A DNA stretch of 64,000 nucleotides. Source: Altererythrobacter sp. C41. GTDB taxonomy: Bacteria; Pseudomonadota; Alphaproteobacteria; Sphingomonadales; Sphingomonadaceae. Positions 1 through 7,206 of the stretch are shown in pieces. Position 1 is the stretch's first letter; every line of letters starts with the position of its first letter. A program made the translations under genes and the position numbers. Under the pieces are notes generated by a model. That model did no database searches. It was not told the origin of the DNA and was given only the letters and a program-made list of their open reading frames with translations. Location of the stretch: assembly GCF_016803135.1 (NCBI RefSeq), contig NZ_JAEVFE010000007.1:62001-126000 (forward strand). The letters run 5' to 3'.

Positions 1-2503
1 TGCGCCCGAGCGGATCGACCTCGTGTCTGCTGAAGCCTGGCGGAACGCTGCCGTCGCTCAGCGTAACGCGGCGATAGGTATCGAGCAGGTTCTCGACCTC
101 GAGCGAGACCTTGAGGTTCTCCAGCCAGCCGAGCCCTTGCGCCTTGGCCCAGAGCTTGTCGGGAAGAATGAACACGCCGGCATTGACCATCAGCGGCGGC
201 CGATAGCGATAGCCCCCCGCGGAATGCGAGCTGCGAACTTGTGCCGGGCTGCTCCAGGTCGCGCGCAAGTCGCCGCCGATTCCCCTCTTGCCCGCCGTCG
301 CCTGCAGCGAGAGGTAGTGCCGTGACTGCCCGGTCTCGGAGAGTTGGTCGATCGTGGGCATGCCGGCACGGGTCAGCAATTCGCTCTCCAGGCGCCAGGT
401 GTGGTTGAGGGAGAATGTCAGGCGTAGCGGATCTGCCGCCGGTTCTTCCGCATTGCCTTGGCTGCTCGATGGCGCAGGAAGGCGCAGTGCGATGCCCGAG
501 ACGAGTTCGGCACTTCGGGTTGCGGCCACGTTGATCGCGCGCGCGTCCACGCTCCGCAACCGCTCCTCCGAATCGCGCGTGATACGCTCGGGAAATGCCG
601 CCTCGATTGTCGGCGTCAGTTCGGGAAAGGGTGCGACACCGCCTTCCCCGCTGCTCTGCCGGTAGCCTACGCTTAACGAGAGCACCGGGCTGTCGAACGG
701 CCGCACCCGGACGTCGAGCGAGAGGCTCTGCCTGCTGCCTCGGTGAAGCAGTGGATTGCCTCCTGTGATCCAGAGCGGCTCTGCCACCTCCTGACGAATG
801 AAGTCGTAGACGCGCCGGACGGTTTCGATGCGAGGCGCGCCGAGCTGCTCCGAGGACGGGACCACCTCGCGATGCTTGAAGGCGCCCAGAACCTCAAGCA
901 AAGCCGCCGGCGACCAGGTGAAGCCGCCACCGTATTGTCTGCGCAGTCCACTTCCCGTCGCCGCCTGACCGCCCAGGAAAAGGTCCGCAGTCAGATCGCC
1001 CAGCGGGCCGAGGAAGTCCGCCCCGCGGCGCGCAACGGGAATGCTGAGGGAAAGCTCTCCCCCCAGATGCTCGCGCGTGTAGACGTCCGGTGCGCGATCG
1101 CTTCCATCCAGCCCATGATAGCTGCTCCTGTCCCTGCTGGCATCGGCGGAGAGATTGGCCGTCACGGGACCCGCCGGCAGCTCCAGAAGGGGTCGGGCGA
1201 GGTTGAGGCGCAGGCCCAGACTTTCGCTTTCCGAACGACTGCCAGTGACCTTCGGGAGGCGCTCAGGCCAAGGGGCATAAGGATTGAACGCGGGGTCGTT
1301 CGCATCGATCAGCGCTTGCACCAGGGCCGTGTCGATCCCCTGCTCAAGTCGGCTGTCCGCCCAGCTTCGCGCATAACTTCCCGAAACCATGGTGCGCCAC
1401 GACCCCAACGCGCCTGACAGCGTCAGCGAGAAACTCAGCGATCTGGCGCTGTTTTCACTGCGCAAGGTACGATCACCGGCGAGCGGGCGAACGAGCAGCA
1501 CGTCGCGGGCAAACGGCGACCAGACGCCGCCCGCCGGGAGGATCGCCGAGGTCATCGGTACGCCGCGCAGCCGGCTGCTGCGATTGGAGGTAGCGTTCAC
1601 ACTCACGGAAGCATCGAACGGCCCCAGCGGCCGACTGGCGCCGAAAGCGAGCGACAGATTTCGGCGCGAGGGCCGAAGCGTCTCGAACCGCTCCGGAGAG
1701 GCTTGGTGGGTACTGTGAATTCCTTCCGCGAAATCGGCGAGTTCTGGCGGCCCGCCATCGGCCATCGCCGGGACGGCTGCGACCGCGACGGGCGCGCCAA
1801 CCACCTTGCTTAGCGCCGGATCAATCTCCTCCCCGCCGGCAGGCACCACATAGCCGACGAGATCGATCGGGCCGCCTTCCGCAGCGACATTACGCGCGCT
1901 CTTGCGCAGTGCACTCTCGAGCGAGACACGGCCCTGGACGTTCCAGCGCGTCTCTCCGGCAATCGCCATCTGACCGGCGGTGAGGTCGCCGCCATGTTGT
2001 CCCCCTCCGGTCGCCCCATGCACTGCCGCTTCGGCATGGCGGCTTGCGTAGTTCTTCTTGAGAACAAGATTCACTACTCTCCGGCCCGAGGCATGACCGT
2101 AGTGACCGGCCGCCTCGGCCTTCAGCACCGCGATGCGGTTCAGGGCCTCGGGCGGATAAGCGAGGATCGAACGATCGAATCCGATCTCCTTACCGTTGAC
2201 CAAGATCACCGGCTCCTCGCCGGAGGCGTCGATCAGCGGTGCGAGCAGGCCAAGAATTTCATCGATATTGTCCGCACCATAGCCGGCGATCTCCTCTTCG
2301 CCGAATTCCGTTTCCGCGGGTACTTCCGCTTCACCCCGACGCGGCGCGGTGACCACGATATCGCCCGAGGGAGGCCGTTCATTGCCGTCCGGCCCGGACT
2401 GCGCCATCGCATCATCGGCCGCACACCCTAGCGCGACGAAAGCGGACGCGACGCGCAGAATCGCTTTCATCACGCAACGGCTGCGGCCTGCGACTCTCCG
2501 CAT
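1..2503 (-). CDS. TonB-dependent receptor, C-terminus cut by the window edge
   Basis: Outer-membrane beta-barrel receptor of the TonB-dependent family. It opens with a signal peptide ending DAMAQ, followed by a plug-like region (VILVNGKEIGFDRSIL and YGHASGRRVVNLVLKK). A long stretch then alternates aromatic and polar residues as barrel strands do. The last visible residues, PPGFSRHEVDPLGR, match the end typical of sphingomonad receptors, so only about 10-20 residues lie outside the window. I chose the ATG at 2503 because AAGGGGCGGAG lies just upstream. The ATG at 2470 gives a cleaner signal peptide (MKAILRV...) but has no ribosome site. It follows the small secreted protein gene on the same strand after 92 nt. 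The substrate is unknown. Confidence 0.8.
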   Translation of the reverse strand, partial: MRRVAGRSRCVMKAILRVASAFVALGCAADDAMAQSGPDGNERPPSGDIVVTAPRRGEAEVPAETEFGEEEIAGYGADNIDEILGLLAPLIDASGEEPVILVNGKEIGFDRSILAYPPEALNRIAVLKAEAAGHYGHASGRRVVNLVLKKNYASRHAEAAVHGATGGGQHGGDLTAGQMAIAGETRWNVQGRVSLESALRKSARNVAAEGGPIDLVGYVVPAGGEEIDPALSKVVGAPVAVAAVPAMADGGPPELADFAEGIHSTHQASPERFETLRPSRRNLSLAFGASRPLGPFDASVSVNATSNRSSRLRGVPMTSAILPAGGVWSPFARDVLLVRPLAGDRTLRSENSARSLSFSLTLSGALGSWRTMVSGSYARSWADSRLEQGIDTALVQALIDANDPAFNPYAPWPERLPKVTGSRSESESLGLRLNLARPLLELPAGPVTANLSADASRDRSSYHGLDGSDRAPDVYTREHLGGELSLSIPVARRGADFLGPLGDLTADLFLGGQAATGSGLRRQYGGGFTWSPAALLEVLGAFKHREVVPSSEQLGAPRIETVRRVYDFIRQEVAEPLWITGGNPLLHRGSRQSLSLDVRVRPFDSPVLSLSVGYRQSSGEGGVAPFPELTPTIEAAFPERITRDSEERLRSVDARAINVAATRSAELVSGIALRLPAPSSSQGNAEEPAADPLRLTFSLNHTWRLESELLTRAGMPTIDQLSETGQSRHYLSLQATAGKRGIGGDLRATWSSPAQVRSSHSAGGYRYRPPLMVNAGVFILPDKLWAKAQGLGWLENLKVSLEVENLLDTYRRVTLSDGSVPPGFSRHEVDPLGR

Positions 2504-2525
2504 CACTCCGCCCCTTGGAAACGAA

Positions 2526-2550
2526 GCGGGTGCACGAACCGCGCACCCGC
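2526..2550 (-). terminator. Hairpin between secreted-protein gene and TonB receptor
   Basis: An 8-bp perfect stem (GCGGGTGC at 2526-2533 with GCACCCGC at 2543-2550) encloses a 9-nt loop. It lies between two co-directional minus-strand genes. The sequence after it on the minus strand is only mildly T-rich, so it may attenuate readthrough rather than terminate fully. Confidence 0.3.
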
Positions 2551-2595
2551 CCCGATTGACCGTCATTTCATCTCCAAATGAGAGGACGGATCGCT

Positions 2596-3159
2596 TCAGT
2601 GGTTGGGGTTGTGATCGGCGTCACCATCAGCGCTGACGTTGCCGGAGGCAGGTGTGACGAGGCCGATATCATCGCCGTCCATCGTGCAATCCGAGCCGCT
2701 CACAGCCGGCAGAATGCCCGAGACGCTCAGGCGCTGGTTCGGTTCATCCCACACGGCAGTGATATCACCCTCGCAGTTGCCCGGCGTGATGGTCGTCACG
2801 AAGACATCGTGGAGAGTGAATATCCCGCCGGTCGACCCGGTCGAAGCATAGCTGATGTTTCCGGCGGGAATCGGAGCGACATTGACCAGCGGGCACAGAC
2901 CTCCGGCGAGGTCGATGGTCGCGCTGAGGTTCGCCACGTCGGTATGGCTGAACGGCGGAGTGGTATCCGAGGCGTTATTGGGGCCGCTGATCGTCACCGT
3001 TGCATTGCAGGTAAGCGCGATACCCTTGTAGACGTCGACCTCTCCTTCGAAGACCCACGCTGGCGTTGCCGCCGGTGCGACATACGGGGCAGACGCCATC
3101 GCGGTCTGCGCACCCAGAAGCGCGACCGAACTCACGAGGAAAGCTACAGTTCTTTTCAC
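2596..3159 (-). CDS. Small secreted protein, possibly PraA/PraB-like
   Basis: A 187-residue exported protein starting at GTG with GGGAGA seven bases upstream. Residues 1-22 form a signal peptide ending TAMASA. The mature part is rich in Gly, Thr, Ser and Asp, with four cysteines (in ALTCNAT, GGLCPLV, PGNCEGD and GSDCTMD) that could form two disulfides. The C-terminus is acidic and His/Asn-rich (DGDADHNPNH). The layout (GEVDVYKG, LTCNATVTISG, then a second Cys block) recalls the PraA/PraB proteins linked to alkane and surface growth in Pseudomonas, but the match is from memory and weak. It sits upstream of the TonB receptor and has an unusually AT-rich control region. Confidence 0.65.
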   Translation of the reverse strand: MKRTVAFLVSSVALLGAQTAMASAPYVAPAATPAWVFEGEVDVYKGIALTCNATVTISGPNNASDTTPPFSHTDVANLSATIDLAGGLCPLVNVAPIPAGNISYASTGSTGGIFTLHDVFVTTITPGNCEGDITAVWDEPNQRLSVSGILPAVSGSDCTMDGDDIGLVTPASGNVSADGDADHNPNH

Positions 3160-3192
3160 GTCGTATCTCCCATTTCTTTTTTTGCGTACGGA

Positions 3193-3286
3193 CTAGGCAG
3201 ATGCACCTAGCCTATACTTTTATATATTACATTGATGTCAATGTAAATTGGGAGAAAGGGCTAAAGTATTAGGTAGGACTACCTAA
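3193..3286 (-). promoter_or_regulatory. AT-rich promoter region with stacked inverted repeats
   Basis: The DNA upstream of the secreted-protein gene is far richer in A and T than its surroundings and holds three dyads. These are TTACATTGA/TCAATGTAA (3227-3246, 2-nt centre), TTAGGTAG/CTACCTAA (3269-3286, 2-nt centre) and CTAGG/CCTAG (3193-3210). On the minus strand TTGACA (3241-3236) falls in the middle of the first dyad and makes a good -35 box. A -10-like TATAGG lies 19 nt downstream (3216-3211). A repressor or activator bound to the dyad would cover the promoter. No regulator gene is next to it. Confidence 0.5.
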
Positions 3287-3432
3287 CAGTTACGGGTTTT
3301 TACTTGTGCCTTGCTAACTGCCGGAACCTGGGGTCGGGCTTTCACGTCACCCGCATGCCGCTCGCAGGCACCTCTGCGCCGGCGGGTGTCCGGCGCGGCC
3401 GTATCGTTGAGCGCGAACTGCGCGGTGTCGGC

Positions 3433-4497
3433 TTAGTCCGCCCCAAACCCCACGCCATCCGGCCACGCGGCGGCAGCGAGGCCCATGACCTTGAACAGCT
3501 TGCCCATCTGGTCTTCCGCAACCAGCCGATGCCTCGCAATCTCGATGTCCTCGGCATAGTGCGGCGCGCGGGCGGCGAGGGTTTGGGCGCGCATGTCGAT
3601 GCCGAGGGCGCGCAGCCAGTCCCCCTGCGTCGCGGTGCCGAGATGCCGCACCCCGCGCGACTGCGCGATCCGTGCGAGCGTTGCGAAGTCGACGTGCGCG
3701 GTGAGGTCCGCCTCGCCGGGCGCCGCGAAGGGGTCGATCTTGGCATGGGCGCGAACGGCCTGCAGCGTCGATCCCGTGCGCACCTCGTCGCTGCCGTAGT
3801 CGATGAGCAGGGCGGCCCCGCCCTGTTCGGCGAGCCGCCCAGCGATCTCGTAGACGACCGCAGCGGCCCCCGGGTTGGTTTCAAGCAGCGTGCCCTGCGG
3901 CGCCTCGCGCCATTCGTCCGGCACTGCGGCGTCCATCGGCTGAGCGCCTGCAACGAAGACGAAGATATCGCCGTCCAGCCCGACCATTCGTTCGCGCCAG
4001 CCGTCGGCAGTGCGGACCAGCTGGCGCACCGGCAGCGCGTCGAGGAACTCGTTGCCGACCAGCAGCAGGGGTGCGTGCTGGGGCACGGTCGAAAGGTCGG
4101 CATGCCAGATCGCGCCCGGGACCGCTTCGCCCTGCAATTCCCGCAGCGCGGTCGACGCTTCCACGAGGTGAACTTCGGGCACGAAGCCGTATCGCCTGCC
4201 GGCCCGCAGCGCGTCCTTCGCCAGCGTGCCGCGGCCGGGGCCGAGCTCGACATAGAGTACCGGCTCTTCCCGCCCGGCGCGGATCCACATGTCGGCGAGC
4301 CAGAGGCCGATCAGCTCGCCGAACATCTGGCTGATCTCGGGCGCCGTGACGAAGTCGCCCTCGCTGCCGAGCGGGTCGCGGTTGGCGTAGTAGCGCGCAT
4401 TGCTCTCGCCCATGAACTGCGAGAGCGAAATCGGGCCCGTATTGCGGATCAGCCGGCGGAAGATCGCCGCGAGGTCGCCGTCTCGGCCGGCGCTCAT
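3433..4497 (-). CDS. MidA-family SAM-dependent methyltransferase (NDUFAF7 homologue)
   Basis: A 354-residue class I methyltransferase of the family that includes NDUFAF7/MidA, which in mitochondria methylates a complex I subunit. The N-terminal block LIRNTGPISLSQFMGE, the SAM-binding YVELGPGRGTLAKD and NEFLDALPVRQLV are typical. The start is the ATG at 4497, which overlaps the lgt stop codon by four bases (ATGA), so the two are translationally coupled. The lgt-MidA order is common in Sphingomonadales. The next gene usually seen there (pgeF) is not present; downstream is unrelated DNA. The substrate in bacteria is not established. Confidence 0.85.
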   Translation of the reverse strand: MSAGRDGDLAAIFRRLIRNTGPISLSQFMGESNARYYANRDPLGSEGDFVTAPEISQMFGELIGLWLADMWIRAGREEPVLYVELGPGRGTLAKDALRAGRRYGFVPEVHLVEASTALRELQGEAVPGAIWHADLSTVPQHAPLLLVGNEFLDALPVRQLVRTADGWRERMVGLDGDIFVFVAGAQPMDAAVPDEWREAPQGTLLETNPGAAAVVYEIAGRLAEQGGAALLIDYGSDEVRTGSTLQAVRAHAKIDPFAAPGEADLTAHVDFATLARIAQSRGVRHLGTATQGDWLRALGIDMRAQTLAARAPHYAEDIEIARHRLVAEDQMGKLFKVMGLAAAAWPDGVGFGAD

Positions 4498-5357
4498 GCC
4501 GCTCCGGGTGCAGCCTGGCCGCTCGCGAGCGGCGGCCGCATCAGGGCGCGCACGGTCACCGCTATGCCGAGGACGATCAGCGGAATCGTCAGCCACTGGC
4601 CCATCGAAAGGCCGGTGTCCGCGGCGAACTCGGCGAGCTGCGCGTCAGGCTCGCGGAAGAACTCGACCGTGAAGCGGCCGAGCGCAATGCCCGCCGTGAA
4701 GACGCCCACCAGCAGCCCGGGGCGGTAGCGTGCGCGGGTCCGCCAGAACAGGAACAGCAGCACGATCACCAGCAGAGCGCCCTCGAGCGCCGCTTCGTAA
4801 AGCTGCGAAGGGTGGCGCGGGAGCGGCCCTGCGCCGGGGAATACCATGGCCCACGGCACATCCGACGGGCGCCCCCAGAGCTCTCCGTTCACGAAGTTGG
4901 CGAGGCGGCCGAACATCATGCCGAAGGGCACGTTGACCGCGATGTAATCGGCGACCCGCAGGAACGAGAGCTCACCACGCCACGACACGAACGCGATCGC
5001 CGCCAGCACGCCGGCGAGTCCGCCGTGGAAGCTCATCCCGCCGGTCCAGAGCTGGAAGAACCGCAGGCTGGTCCACAGCGACGGGTCGTAGAACGTCGCA
5101 TAGCCGATCCGCCCGCCGATGATGATGCCGAGCGTGCAGTAGAAGAACAGGTCGTCTGCGTGGCGCTGGGCCATCGGCGCGCCGGGCGCCTTGATCATCC
5201 TCGACAAGTGCCAGTAACCCAGCACGATGCCTGCGAGATAGGCGAGCGAATACCAGCGCAGCGTGAAGAAGCCGAGGTCGATTCCCGGCGTAAGACCCAG
5301 CTCCGCCCATTGAATCGGATCGGCAACGCTTGCCGTGGCGGCAAGTAGTGACAGCAC
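4494..5357 (-). CDS. lgt: Prolipoprotein diacylglyceryl transferase
   Basis: An inner-membrane enzyme that transfers diacylglycerol from phosphatidylglycerol to the lipobox cysteine of prolipoproteins. It has 287 residues and about seven hydrophobic segments. Visible family signatures are SFHGGLAG, with its conserved His, and the Lgt signature around GRLANFVNGELWGR. It is first in a two-gene unit with the MidA-type methyltransferase. The gene diverges from the acyl-CoA ligase at 5509, with a complex hairpin between them. Confidence 0.95.
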   Translation of the reverse strand: MLSLLAATASVADPIQWAELGLTPGIDLGFFTLRWYSLAYLAGIVLGYWHLSRMIKAPGAPMAQRHADDLFFYCTLGIIIGGRIGYATFYDPSLWTSLRFFQLWTGGMSFHGGLAGVLAAIAFVSWRGELSFLRVADYIAVNVPFGMMFGRLANFVNGELWGRPSDVPWAMVFPGAGPLPRHPSQLYEAALEGALLVIVLLFLFWRTRARYRPGLLVGVFTAGIALGRFTVEFFREPDAQLAEFAADTGLSMGQWLTIPLIVLGIAVTVRALMRPPLASGQAAPGAA

Positions 5358-5373
5358 TAGGCGAACCCCTTAT

Positions 5374-5411
5374 CAAAAGCTCCCGCCGCGCGGGAATTCG
5401 CGCGGCTTTTG
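5374..5411. repeat. Two-part hairpin in the lgt / ligase divergent region
   Basis: An inner stem CCGCGCG/CGCGCGG (5386-5392 and 5399-5405) is nested in an outer stem CAAAAG/CTTTTG (5374-5379 and 5406-5411), with a 6-nt bulge on the left arm. It lies just upstream of lgt on the minus strand and about 100 nt before the ligase. It could be a leader hairpin of lgt or a bidirectional transcription barrier. Confidence 0.4.
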
Positions 5412-5508
5412 GCATAGAGCGAGACGGGGTTAAACCCTGCGTTCAGACGGCCGGAGCGATTTATCGCAACCGGGCCGCGGGGCCAGAGGCGAGAGGAGAG
5501 AGAACGAA

Positions 5509-7206
5509 ATGCCGAGTGAGCTGGACAACGATCTCGAACGGATCATGGACGTGCTGACCGGTCCGGGCATGCCGTTCGAAACCGAACCGTTCGAACGGTT
5601 CGGCCGGACGATTCCCGCGTTCAAGAACGCCCCGCCGACTCTCGCCCACTATTTCGCGCATTACTGCAACGAGCATAAGGATCTGCCCTTCCTCGTCGAT
5701 GCGGGCGGCCGGCTGACTTTCGGCGAATGCTGGGCGGCAGCGAGCCACGTCGCGGCCGGACTGGTCGAGAAGCACGGCATGCGGAAGGGCGACCGGATCG
5801 GCATCGCCGCGCGCAACTCGGCCAACTGGATCGTCGCCTACATGGGCGTCATCATGGGCGGCGGCTGCGCGACGCTGCTGAACGGGTTCTGGACCGGCGA
5901 GGAGCTCGCCTATGGCGTCCGCATCGCCGAATGCTCGCTGGTACTGGCGGACGAGGAGCGGACGCGCCGGCTTGAGGGGATCGACCATCCGGCCCGGGTC
6001 GTCACGATCTCGCACGACCAGCCTCCGTCCGAAGGGCTCGCTTCGATCTGGGGCGACGGGGACGTCGCCATGCGCATGCTCGGCGAACTCGGGCCGGACG
6101 ATCTCGCGACGATCCTCTACACCTCGGGCTCGACGGGCCAGTCGAAAGGCGCCTGGTCCGATCATCGGAGCGTCGTCCACGGCACGATGAGCTATGTCTC
6201 GCAGAGCGCGATGGCGGCGCAGCTTCTCACCCAGCGCGGCGATCCGCCCTCGGGCCAGGCCTGCGCATTGATCGCCGTGCCGCTGTTCCATGTCACCGGC
6301 GAAGTGCCGCTCTATCTCCAGAGCTACGCCATCGCCCGCAAGCTGGTGCTGATGCCCAAGTGGGACGCGCGCGAGGCGATGCGGCTGATGGAGGCGGAAC
6401 AGGTCAGCTACTTCGTCGGCGTGCCGCTGATGAGCTACGAGATTGCGACCCATCCCGAGCGCGACCAGTTCGACCTCACCGCCTGCAAGAGCTTCGCCGC
6501 CGGCGGCGCACCGCGCCCGGTCGACCATGTGACCAAGATCAAGGACGCCTTCCCCGAGGGTTTCCCGCTGCTCGGCTATGGCCTGACCGAAACCAACGGC
6601 GTGGGCTGCGGCAACTTCAACGAGAACTACATGGCGAAGCCCGGATCCACCGGCCGCGCTAGCCGGCCGCTGGTCGACCTCGCCATTCTCGACGAGGGCG
6701 GAAAGCCGCTGCCGCAGGGCGAGGTGGGCGAGATCTGCATCCGCTCGATCGCCAACTTCCTCGGCTACTGGAAGGACGACGCGGCGACTGCCGCGGCGTT
6801 CTTCGACGACGGGTATTTCCGCAGCGGCGATCTCGGTTATCTCGATGAAGACGGCTATGTCTTTATCGTCGACCGCAAGAAAGACATCATCATCCGCGGC
6901 GGCGAGAACATCTCCTGCCTGGACGTGGAGGAGGCGATTTACGGGCACGACGCGGTTGCCGAATGCTCGGTTTTCGGGCTGCCCGATCCGCGGTTCGGCG
7001 AGGTCCCGGCCGCGGTCTATTTCTGCAAGGACGATTGCACGCTGACCCCCGAGGAACTGCGCGAGTTCCTCACCGGCCGGCTCGCGCCGTTCAAGATTCC
7101 CGAGCGCATCTGGCGGGCCGAGGAGCCGCTGCCGCGGCTGGGCACGCAGAAGATCGACAAGCGCGCCGTGCGTGCGGCGTTCGGGAAGGAGTTGCTCGAC
7201 GCTTGA
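5509..7206 (+). CDS. Acyl-CoA ligase (class I adenylate-forming enzyme)
   Basis: ATP-dependent ligase that activates a carboxylic acid as an acyl-adenylate and passes it to CoA. In 565 residues it carries the P-loop YTSGSTGQSKG (204-214), GYGLTET (356-362), RSGDLGY (438-444), the hinge DRKKDIIIRGGENI (455-468) and a C-terminal catalytic lysine in GTQKIDK (about 548). The overall pattern resembles fatty-acyl or carnitine-type CoA ligases, but the substrate cannot be read from the sequence. The start ATG has AGGAGAGAG upstream. Its stop overlaps the glnD start (TTGA), so the two are probably co-transcribed. Confidence 0.88.
   Translation: MPSELDNDLERIMDVLTGPGMPFETEPFERFGRTIPAFKNAPPTLAHYFAHYCNEHKDLPFLVDAGGRLTFGECWAAASHVAAGLVEKHGMRKGDRIGIAARNSANWIVAYMGVIMGGGCATLLNGFWTGEELAYGVRIAECSLVLADEERTRRLEGIDHPARVVTISHDQPPSEGLASIWGDGDVAMRMLGELGPDDLATILYTSGSTGQSKGAWSDHRSVVHGTMSYVSQSAMAAQLLTQRGDPPSGQACALIAVPLFHVTGEVPLYLQSYAIARKLVLMPKWDAREAMRLMEAEQVSYFVGVPLMSYEIATHPERDQFDLTACKSFAAGGAPRPVDHVTKIKDAFPEGFPLLGYGLTETNGVGCGNFNENYMAKPGSTGRASRPLVDLAILDEGGKPLPQGEVGEICIRSIANFLGYWKDDAATAAAFFDDGYFRSGDLGYLDEDGYVFIVDRKKDIIIRGGENISCLDVEEAIYGHDAVAECSVFGLPDPRFGEVPAAVYFCKDDCTLTPEELREFLTGRLAPFKIPERIWRAEEPLPRLGTQKIDKRAVRAAFGKELLDA

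Noticed and set aside
1-2431. Several plus-strand open frames of 60-220 codons across the left end
   Set aside because: They are shadows of the minus-strand TonB receptor, whose frame gives a signal peptide, plug and barrel.
6963-7202. Upstream extension of glnD inside the acyl-CoA ligase gene
   Set aside because: No family similarity before NQVRVPKQR, and the TTG at 7203 overlaps the ligase stop.
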